64,000 bases of DNA from Pseudoscleropodium purum (taxonomy: Eukaryota > Streptophyta > Bryopsida > Hypnales > Brachytheciaceae), in assembly GCA_963969395.1 (NCBI GenBank), contig OZ017798.1, positions 16,298,173 to 16,362,172 of the forward strand, written 5' to 3'. A program made the translations under genes and the position numbers. Under the pieces are notes generated by a model. It worked only from the letters and a program-made list of their open reading frames with translations, was not told the origin of the DNA and did no database searches. Of this stretch, positions 22,606 through 30,980 are shown in pieces; positions within the stretch are counted from its first letter, which is position 1, and the number at the start of each line of letters is the position of its first letter.

Positions 22606-25014
22606 TTGTCAATTGGTGCATCCTATGAGGCCATTATTATTCAAAAAGAGCAGTAACATTTCAAAAATAAAACAGCCTACTAATCATTGCTAAATGAGGA
22701 TCACTGTAATTAGTTTGTCATTTTTTTTTTTTTTTAAATGTAAACCCTAAACCTTATACCCTAATTACCCTAAACCTTTTCTTTTCTCCCCTAAATTGTT
22801 TTACGAATGAGGGAATGTAGTTAAGTTGAATATGTTTGAATTATTTACTGATATTATTCCTCTAAATAGGTTTTGAGAAGATCTGAAGATGGTGGGGATT
22901 TTTTTAAAGTTCAATAGGAAATCAAATGTTTTGCAAAAATAATCAATTCCATTTTCATTGTAAGCAAATGAAATTTTTTAAAAAGGCCCCAATACATAAT
23001 TAGAATAACAGTTAAATGGATTTCAACCTCATGATATTTAATGAAAGGTTGTGATTTCTCATTAAAAGTGCATCACGATCTTCAAATGAACATCGAGTCT
23101 TTCATATTTCTTAACGAAATTTTGATTAGATTTGAAAACAAAGAAAAAGAATCAATGTTTTAACTTTCAAATCATGTATGGCTATATTTTTTCTTAAAAA
23201 CATAGAAAAATTCGTTACTTGAGTTGGTGGAGTAGAATACATTATACATGTGCTATATTTATTTTGAAGGGTAATTCCAATATTCTTATTTCAAATGTTT
23301 TTAAATATTAATTTTAAAAAAGAGGGTTCACTGTTTAAAGATCTAAAAAATTGACAAATATAATTTCTATTATAAATAGGAATTGAATTCGGAATTCGAT
23401 TTTTGAAATGATTCAAATGAACAAAATATTGATTATAAAATATTTCTTTGTTTGAGTTTTCAAAATGAATTCACGAAACAATTGCAAACTTTTGAACTTA
23501 AGTATATGGTATTGTTTTTGGTTTGTACTTTGTAGAGTATAATATTTCCATTTTAATCCTAAACAAATGAAAAAATTCCACATGAATGAAATGTTTCTAT
23601 GTATTGCACAAAGATTTCTACCAATTATTATGATAATTAAATACATTGTTACATTTCATAAAATATTCTACATAGAAAAAAAAAATCATTTCAATTTTCA
23701 ATCATGATAAACGATGTCTTCTATTCTTTCTGTTATATGTTCGTTTTGTATAACGTGAATATTATACAATCTTTGAGAGCAAGGTAGTTCATTTTTGGCT
23801 CTCATTGAAATAGAAAATATATTTGTGTTTGGATTTTGAAATCATTATGTATTCTACGGTCTTGCAAGAATGCATCTTGTTTCTTCCTTTGAATCCTTTT
23901 GATATTTTCTTTTTTTTCCTTTGTTTTTTGTCTCGTAGGGCTCTTATTATCTTGTTCTCTTCATTTGACCAGCCTATTTGGCTTGGCTCTTAGTTTTTTT
24001 TTTTTTTTAATGTAATGGTTTATGCATATGTTATAAAAAATATATATTATTTATCTAAAATTAATATATTGATGAACAAATGCATAAAGGCATTGAATGC
24101 TTTCACATTTAAAGTTATAAATCTATCATAAATCACTCTTGCAAATTTAAATGATTGAATCGAAAATTTGAAAATGTAATTACAAGAGCTTTCAATTCAA
24201 TCAATTGCATAAATCATAAATGTTGAAATGCAACTCGTATAAGTTTAGCATCTATGAAGATTAATTCATGTCATCCACATGCAATTTTCCAATTTAATAA
24301 AATGCAATTGAGTACTTCAATTTTTTTCTTTTCAATTCTCTAAGTAACATTCACTTCATATCTTTCTCTATTTGTTTATCTATTTTTTGGCAACAAATAG
24401 AGAAACCATATTTGTCTATATTTGCACATGCACTCTTATTTGATTGATGAAGAATAGATCTATGAAATATATAATCATTGATTTGTTCATGTTGATTTAT
24501 CTAATATATTTTATGTATGTATATATATATATATATATCATTAAAGGAGTATGAAAGACAAGATTGACAGATTGTGTTCAAATGTTGTTGATTTTGAAAT
24601 GATTTAGTATTATATCATTTATAAGAATATTATAATAGTGTTATGTTATAATATTCCTAAAACAATTGCAACAAATATTAAAATACATGCTAAGTTAGGT
24701 TTGTTAGCCTACCAATTGTTCATTAATAGACATAATTGAGTAGCCCCCTTAAATGAAACATTCAATATCTAATATCTTACAATCCAAATGGTGGATTTGT
24801 CTAAAATTTTTTCCACATTTTTCCCAACTAATTTACTACAAGATCCTATGGTTACATATGCCCCAAAGTATTTTTCTTCTAAGACTTGATATTTGTACTA
24901 CTATTGGCAGTTTTGAAGTGTTTTTAGTGAAAAGAACTTTACGGGTTAAACATCTCTACCGTGAGATTTTGAAAAAAGAACAATTTCTTTCATTAGGTTT
25001 AGGGTTTAAGATGA
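22606..25014. other. AT-rich spacer between genes A and B inside the giant element
   Basis: About 2.4 kb with no gene-like frame on either strand. It contains homopolymer runs (T tract at 22720-22735) and a TA microsatellite at 24518-24538. A transposase gene might have been expected here, but none is visible. Confidence 0.55.
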
Positions 25015-25303
25015 GTCGTCCGCCCTGTCCACCTGATCCGGCGTCTGCCTTGTCCGCCTCGTCCACCCCGATACCCGTCCGCCCTGTCCACCCCGTCCGC
25101 CCATCCTCCGTCCGCCCTGTTCACCCGATCCGGAGTCCGCCCTGTCCGGTCCGACCGCCCCGTCTGCCTCGATACCCGTCCGCCCCATCTGCCCCAATAC
25201 CCGTCCGCCCTGTTCGCCCCGATACCCGTCCACTCGGTTACGGCCGTCCGATTGACACGCGGACTGATGTGGTCCGCATGATCTGGACGTCCGCCTCGGG
25301 GCG
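25015..25303. promoter_or_regulatory. GTCCGCC cluster upstream of gene B
   Basis: A degenerate tandem array of 15-18-bp units of the type CGTCCGCCCTGTCCACCC on the plus strand. By eye count about nine exact GTCCGCC words fall within roughly 290 bp. It ends at a TATATA run at 25304-25324, about 225 bp before the gene B ATG. The open frames through it are compositional artefacts. Confidence 0.8.
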
Positions 25304-25324
25304 TCCGTATATATATATATATAT
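25304..25324 (+). promoter_or_regulatory. TA run, probable TATA element of gene B
   Basis: An uninterrupted TA dinucleotide run immediately follows the GTCCGCC cluster, about 225-245 bp upstream of the ATG at 25548. It could serve as the TATA element, or it could simply be a microsatellite. Confidence 0.45.
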
Positions 25325-25347
25325 AGGGAGGCGGACGGCTCATTCCG

Positions 25348-25428
25348 AACAATCGTTCTCTTTTGGAGTGGGCGGACCAGTGCATTGGAAGCTCTGCGCG
25401 CCCCTTCCGCTTTGAGTGAACGATTGTT
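25348..25428 (+). other. Inverted repeat in the gene B leader
   Basis: AACAATCGTTC at 25348-25358 is matched by GAACGATTGTT at 25418-25428, giving an 11-bp stem around a 59-nt loop within the likely untranslated leader. Each arm itself contains the near-palindromic AACGATTGTT core, so it may also be a paired protein-binding site. Confidence 0.55.
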
Positions 25429-25547
25429 GTAGCATTGTTACAAATTTTCACAAAGTTCACACTTGTAAAATTTTAATTAATTAATTAAATCAAAATTTTG
25501 GTTCTTAAGCTTTCTAATTGTTTCATTCTCTTTGCTTCCGCTTCATC

Positions 25548-26801
25548 ATGCCGAAAGATAGAACACCCAAAAAAAGTAGTCGAAAGGGAAGACCCCAATT
25601 GTTCGATTGGGATGCTTGGGCCGATGCATTGTGCGTGGGTGAACCGGGATGGGAAGAAGAACCAACAAGAGTGTGGGATTGCTCAATGTACAAGAAGTAT
25701 GTAAAAATGACTCACATTCAAAAACTTTGGCGACGTGAACGTGTAGAGCACCAAGCGCCACGTTGGGAAGGACAAATGTCTACGTGCCAAAGTGAGCACT
25801 TCAAACAACGATACACACAAGTGCATCGAGTTCTTGGCATTAAAAGCGCCAAACCAAATATAATGAATTATAATGTTATGGCAATGGTTTGGGCAGAGAT
25901 TGTACTCCTCAAGGACGTGGACTGGCGTACTGCTACAGGTCGCAATGTAGAGAACTATACGTGCACGGATGCCGTTATAGATACACAGTGGAGGGGCGCA
26001 AGCGATTGCATGCCAGAGTGGTCTAATCGAGGTTATCTACAACAACCTTCAGTTGTTCTACGAGATGTTGAAGATGCGTGGACAGATGACGATGATATGC
26101 AAGCGCTTGTCACATTTGGAGTTAGACATGAGTGGGTAGAAGAACGAGAACGAATTGAATTCGAACAACAAATGCAAGAGGCAACACGCAGAAGCCTTCA
26201 AGATCGTGGACGGCAAGATAGGCATGGTGGGTCCTACGGACATGAACATGGAACGCGAGAATCTGAATATAGAAGAGGTGGTTCATACTCTGGTTACGAT
26301 CCTCAAAATAGATATGAAGGTGGAAGAGGGAGCTATGGATCCACGCATTATGGTGGTTCAAGTGCAGTTGATTCTCGTTATGGCACTCCCCCTGAAATTG
26401 GCTCTCTAGGTGGGACAGGTAGCTATGGCAACACGCACTATGGTAGGTCTACTGAATCTGGTTCATATTATACGACGTCCACTCAAGTGGGCTCCGAAGG
26501 TAGTGGAGGAAGCCATGTAACCCCGCAATATAGTTGCTCTCTTCACGGAAGCGCCCAATACTATCCGGGATCAACTAGAAGTGATTCATACAGGCATCAT
26601 GGGGCCTCTTATTACGGGGTTTCAAATGAAAGAGGATCAGAGCCTACTACTCTGATTCCTCCTCCTACTTTTGGAGGTTCAAATTATGGACAAGGAGGTG
26701 CACCAAGTGGATATCACGGAAACTACGGAGGTGGTCCGTTTATTAGAGTACAAAGAAGAGGCAGCGGTCAACAATTTGAGTCCGATTCAAATTCCGAATA
26801 A
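25548..26801 (+). CDS. Gene B: 417-residue protein with gene A-like N-terminus and Gly/Ser/Tyr-rich tail
   Basis: Open from ATG 25548 (CATCATGCCGAAAG context). The frame extends further upstream without another ATG. Residues 1-12 are basic (MPKDRTPKKSSRKGR). Residues of about 15-125 align with the N-terminus of gene A: both have Trp-rich acidic lead-ins, then K/M-x-x-YVKM-x-x-I-x-KLW, a Cys/His-containing middle, V-x-R/V-VLG/F, and M-V-x-AEI/L-x-L-x-x-x-x-DW. From about 200 the protein is rich in Gly, Ser, Tyr, His and Arg with loosely repeated GSYG, THYGGSS and similar words, resembling a disordered prion-like or RNA-binding-type tail. It matches no family I recognise. The intact frame next to broken neighbours suggests it is either younger, conserved or simply lucky. 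Its role in the element is unknown. DNA binding to the GTCCGCC clusters is a hypothesis only. Confidence 0.8.
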   Translation: MPKDRTPKKSSRKGRPQLFDWDAWADALCVGEPGWEEEPTRVWDCSMYKKYVKMTHIQKLWRRERVEHQAPRWEGQMSTCQSEHFKQRYTQVHRVLGIKSAKPNIMNYNVMAMVWAEIVLLKDVDWRTATGRNVENYTCTDAVIDTQWRGASDCMPEWSNRGYLQQPSVVLRDVEDAWTDDDDMQALVTFGVRHEWVEERERIEFEQQMQEATRRSLQDRGRQDRHGGSYGHEHGTRESEYRRGGSYSGYDPQNRYEGGRGSYGSTHYGGSSAVDSRYGTPPEIGSLGGTGSYGNTHYGRSTESGSYYTTSTQVGSEGSGGSHVTPQYSCSLHGSAQYYPGSTRSDSYRHHGASYYGVSNERGSEPTTLIPPPTFGGSNYGQGGAPSGYHGNYGGGPFIRVQRRGSGQQFESDSNSE

Positions 26802-27399
26802 AAAAACATGCAAGTATATAGTGAGCATGTGTTTACTCGATTTTCTCATTTTTACTCTCACGACAAGTATAGAGCACTAGATTGGTAGAAGTAGTACAAA
26901 ATTTTAAATGAATAGAACAATTTTGAACAACAATTTTGTTCACTTTTTCAAAAAGTGTTGTGTAATAGTGTACACCAAGTATGTATGTAGGCAAGCATAT
27001 TGTTGAAGACATCATTGTATTATTTTATAATAGCGTTGATGTATACGGCTATAAGCGACTTTGATAAATAATAAAAATATGAAGAAGAAATGTAATTTTG
27101 TAAGAGCCATATTATGTCTATTTTTGAATTTAACATTCGAGGTTAAATATGTACTAACATGGTGTGTATTTTGAAATTATTGTTGTATGTTTATTACATT
27201 TAGAAACTCGTAAATGATATAAATGTATTTCTAATTAATTTATGAAAGATTAAATTATTTGAATATTTGAAATTTTTTTATTTTTCATTCAACAATTGCT
27301 AAAAACTAAAATGATTTCTGATTCGTATGAAGAAATGCCCAAATTAGACAATTAGTGGTTCTTCTTTAGATTCTATTTTCAAATATGAAAAATAAATCG
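26802..27399. other. AT-rich spacer between genes B and C
   Basis: No gene-like frame. It probably includes the gene B 3' untranslated region and terminator. Confidence 0.5.
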
Positions 27400-27795
27400 G
27401 ATCAGGCGGACGCTTGATTTGTCCGCTCGTGCCCATCCGATGGGACGGACGGGCCATCCGCCGCGACCCATCGGATCGGGCAGATGCCAAATTTGTCCGC
27501 CCGTGGCCGTCCAATTGGGCGGACGCGGCTGTAAGGTTTCGGAGAGGCGGACGGCTGATGCGTCCGCCAGCCGCGGCCCGTCCGATCAAGCGGACAGTTT
27601 GGGACCGTCCGCCGCTGCCCGTCAGATCGGGCGGACGGTAGATTTGTCCGCCCGTGGCCGTCCGATCGGGCGGACGGGACTCGAGGGTTTCGGGGAGGCG
27701 GACGGCCGATGCGTCCGCCACCCCCGGCCCGTCCGATCGGGCGGACAGTTTGGGGCCGTCCGCGCCCCAATAAGATGGGCGGACGGGCCGTCCGC
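27400..27795. promoter_or_regulatory. GTCCGCC cluster upstream of gene C, with inverted-repeat units
   Basis: Here the words occur in both orientations, many paired as an imperfect palindrome of the form GTCCGATCGGGCGGAC (near 27658-27675 and 27728-27748, with variants at 27508, 27588 and 27628). A larger unit of about 151 bp is duplicated in tandem: the block starting 'atttgtccgcccgtggccg' occurs at about 27490 and 27641. The cluster ends about 195 bp before the gene C ATG. Confidence 0.8.
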
Positions 27796-27990
27796 ATTAT
27801 TTCTTTTGCTTTGCCCCTTGTGAATGCAAGGTGGAGCGGAGAGCTTGGTGGTTCATCCTTCATTGGCTCCTTTCCGAGGCAAGGCAAGAGTGGTTTATTG
27901 GGGCCCCCTTGTTGCCAATTTTTTGGACACTTGCGCGTGAATTTAATTTCAAATTAAAAAATTTGATCTATATCAATTTCATTTGTCACG

Positions 27991-29492
27991 ATGCCGAAAG
28001 GGAAGAAGAAGGTTGCAAAGCTTAAAAATGGAGAGGGACCATCGAACTTGGAAGTAACTCGCCAAAGTCCTTCGGAGGAATGCAAAAAATTCATGATCGA
28101 ACGCATCGATCAATTTTATGAATCGAAAACAACCTTGTCTTTAGACAATAAGTACATCAGATATCAAGAGGAGTGCGTGTCTAAATTCAAGGTAGACATG
28201 ACACAAATGTTGTTGGATGCATTGAATGTGGCGAAGTGGCATGACGAAATGCATAAAACGTACTTCACCAAATGTTTGGAGAACAAGGTTCATGACGCTT
28301 TGTGGAATTCCAAAGTCATTTTGGTTAAATATGGCAAGGAATATCGACCCAATGACGCCCAGTTTGAAGAAGTGATTCTGAAAGCGGACTTATTTAAGGG
28401 GCGATGTGCTCCATTCGCCAAAATGTACAATCGAGTTAGTTCAATTGGTTGGTGGAAAAGCAATGATGGAGTTGCTGAAGCAGAAAAGACCAAACGGCAC
28501 CTCATAGCACTTCCAGATACAGCATGCGTGATTGCTGTTGATGATAGAACGATGAGAGGTGGATATGCAACGATTCAAAAGGTTTGTCTTGAAGGATGTC
28601 CAAGAATACTTTCTTATTGGGAGTTTGTGGCAAAGAAATCCATTCACCACCAAACTCGACCTGATCTTGCAAAGTTAGAACATCAAAACGAATCAATGGT
28701 TGTTCGAATTCCACACGCGGGTGTGATACGATTTGCTGCAGTGCACGAAACAACGTGTGAAGGTTATGCGTATTGGTGGAATGGTGGAACGGTGGAACTT
28801 TTCGACAAATGTTGAATATGAATAAGGACTATCCAGACAACATTCAAATCCGTTTGATGTATACAAATTCAACCGAAGAGGAGGTTGTAAAAGCTCACCG
28901 TTTGGGGCGATATCGGAAGAAGCGCACGGAGTTGACATGGGCATTTATGCATATAATGTATGCAGTGCATCTTGTTGGACATTTGCACAATGATCTTTCT
29001 CCGGACAACATCTTGTTGCATTTTCCAGAGGATGAGTCACGTGTGTATATTGGAGTTTGCGATTGGGGCATGACCACCTTAGCTTCTCAGCCAATGAAGT
29101 CTTTGTACACATTCACATCAGCAGATGAGATGAAACAAACTTTGCAGAGGAGATGGTGGGTGGATCCACGTATTGCATATTTGCATAAAGCAAGTACAGA
29201 TGTGGAAGTCATTCCGATGTATTCACGTAAGTCGGAAGAGTATGCCGTTCGAAAAATTGCTCGGCGGATGATTGGAAACAACATGTCAGAGGCGTATTTC
29301 AACTTGCTACTTAAAACATCTAGTGCGACACAATTTGCCTTTCATGACTTTGCAAAAGTGTTTTATGCTTACTTGAAGCGCATTTCTTCGAAGACTGACG
29401 ATGAAAATACTAGTCTGGCCCATGTGATTACGCGATTTTCTAATACATATCGTTGGCCGATGTCAGATGAACATTTCCGCCATTTATATTAG
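27991..29492 (+). pseudogene. Gene C: protein kinase-like protein, one frameshift
   Basis: Two frames, 27991-28815 and 28773-29492, overlap at a run of three 8-bp units (tggtggaa, tggtggaa, cggtggaa) at 28774-28797. Loss of one unit would join the frames, giving a length of about 497 residues. The N-terminus is basic (MPKGKKKVAKL). A kinase-like fold is suggested by MRGGYATIQKV (glycine loop, near residue 188), EFVAKKS (candidate ATP lysine, residue 215), HNDLSPDNILL (catalytic loop, 28986 on; HND instead of HRD) and DWG at 29061-29069 in place of DFG. The catalytic Asp, the Asn and the metal-binding Asp are kept, so the ancestral form could have been active. The N-terminal 150 residues match nothing I recognise. 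It lies downstream of gene B on the same strand, with its own GTCCGCC cluster. It could be a captured host kinase or a dedicated component of the element. Confidence 0.8.
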
Positions 29493-29929
29493 ATTGGTAG
29501 TGCAGAAGTAGTAGTTGAATACTTGAATAGGTTATATAGGCATTAAAAATTAGTTTAGAAATATAGAATTGGAATGAAAAAAATTATATGTGCAATTAGC
29601 CAAATCTGCACAATGTATGGTATTCTACATTAAATTGAATACATTTTGCCCATATTGATTATGTTTGTATTTGTGTTGATCTTGATTTTTAAAATAGTAT
29701 ATATATATATATTTGAAGTCACAAATTTTTTTAGTTTGCCTTTTGAAAATGAATTGGAATTTTTTCATAGTTTCAAGACTATCATGGACTCGTGGTCAAA
29801 CTTTATAATCTTTCAACTTATGAGAGACATTGTTTTAATAACAAATCGCGAACCATTGCACTTCATTTAACATTTAATTGTTTAAAGATTAAGGGAGTGA
29901 CCACGGGGCAGTTTGGGTAGGGCAGTCGG
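29493..29929. other. AT-rich spacer downstream of gene C
   Basis: No gene seen. It contains a short TA run near 29697-29711 and probably the 3' end of the gene C transcript. Confidence 0.5.
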
Positions 29930-30025
29930 GGGAAATAGGGCCGTCTAGGCGGATGGGGCGGACGGGCGGGACCGCGAATGTCAGCGGACGCTGCGGACAC
30001 AGCGTCCGTGTCCGGACGTCGTGTC
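29930..30025. promoter_or_regulatory. GTCCGCC cluster at the right end
   Basis: A subterminal GC-rich block with GGCGGA, GCGGACG and GTCCG words, ending with TCCGGACGTC at 30011-30020, 12 bp from the terminus. It mirrors the block at the left end. Confidence 0.7.
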
Positions 30026-30032
30026 AACCCTG

Positions 30033-30040
30033 AAAATATA
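30033..30040. repeat. Target-site duplication, right copy
   Basis: AAAATATA directly after the right terminus ...GTCAACCCTG, identical to 18228-18235. Confidence 0.9.
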
Positions 30041-30475
30041 CATGCAAAATCTAAAATTTTCACTATAGATCAATATATATTATAGTGTATAAAATCATGA
30101 CTATATAAAACAAAATTATAGTACCATTCTAAAAGTAGAAAAAAACTATGGTTACAAATCCAAAGTTCATATTGCTATAAAAATATTGAAAATTATTAAT
30201 TTTTCAAAATTTTCTATTTAATTATACATTGCACTTGATAAGCTTCATTTCTTTAGTTGGACTCAACTTCAAAAAACATTAGCATTTTTATGGCTTAAAT
30301 TCACATCAAGAGTAAATAGCAAGAAGTAACCAAAATATACTACAAGGAGATCCATGGATTAAACATCTTCTTCTTTAGAAAAGTCAATAATACCATACTT
30401 AGAAAATTTACAAAACTATTCATTAAAAAATATACTCAAAAAACTCCCATAAAAAGATTGGGATGAAAACGTATT
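30041..30475 (-). repeat. Dispersed repeat family R, copy 4, part right of the giant element
   Basis: Read on the minus strand from 30475, this follows 5516-5950: 'gagtatattttttaatgaatag', 'attattgacttttctaaagaag', 'accatagtttttt', 'ctatagtgaaaatttt', then the insertion point. The remainder of the copy lies at 18227-18035. Confidence 0.65.
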
Positions 30476-30980
30476 TTTTGCCTATAGTCTTAGATGAAGT
30501 CATCCAAACAAATATATAATGTCCGTAGCAACATTATAGAATGAAAGTTTGACCTCATGGTGATAGGCTCCAACATTTTAGGGTTAAAATCAAAATTTAT
30601 TTTTGAATTTTTGTACATTTTTTATTCTATCTTTGTACAAATCAACTAATTACTCCAATTTCATCAAATTGGTCAAAAAGAAAGCCATCTTTAAGAAATT
30701 CAAAAAATACTTGGAATGAATGACAAGGGCACTTTCAAGAATTTTAGGGAGTGCAGTCTAAAACATAAGTCTACACTAAAAAGTAAGTCTATTCTGAAAT
30801 GAAAATCTAAATTGGTAATCGTCAAAGTATTTAAAGTAAGGTGCTTTAAAAGTGATCCTATTCTAAAAGCCACCACTAATGTTGAGGTACATTTTACTTT
30901 CTTCAATGTATAGATAGTATATATTTCAGGAAGTGTTTGCTTTTAGTGACCAATGTGTTTCAACTTCCAAAACTTGTTAC
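30476..30980. other. AT-rich intergenic DNA
   Basis: Nothing recognised. Confidence 0.5.

Larger units (their letters stand above)
18236..30032. mobile_element. Giant hAT-like TIR element (11.8 kb) carrying three genes
   Basis: The left end reads TAGGGTTGACGAATCTCAAC and the right end, in reverse complement, CAGGGTTGACACGACGTCCG. Nine of the first ten bases match, and both continue into ACGTCCG after a small indel. A perfect 8-bp duplication (AAAATATA) flanks it. Joining the flanks across the element recreates the uninterrupted sequence of repeat family R seen at 17840-17870 and 2014-2060, which is strong evidence of insertion. The YAGGG terminus and 8-bp duplication fit the hAT superfamily, as a few other 8-bp superfamilies would. 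Inside are gene A (minus), gene B (plus), gene C (plus), and five GTCCGCC clusters at both ends and upstream of each gene. I find no BED finger, hAT dimerisation domain or other known transposase. The element is either moved in trans or uses an unrecognised protein. It is far longer than the usual few-kb autonomous hAT. Confidence 0.88.

Noticed and set aside
24753..25460. Open frames of 153-220 codons on both strands across 24.75-25.46 kb
   Set aside because: Same cause: the repeat cluster upstream of gene B is open in most frames. The Pro/Val/Arg repeats follow the DNA unit.
27344..27887. Open frames of 125-161 codons across 27.34-27.89 kb
   Set aside because: Products of the GTCCGCC cluster and its 151-bp duplication, not conserved proteins.
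18236..30032. Hypothesis that the giant element is an integrated virus
   Set aside because: No capsid, polymerase, helicase or integrase-like protein is visible. The hAT-like ends and 8-bp duplication are sufficient for a transposon.
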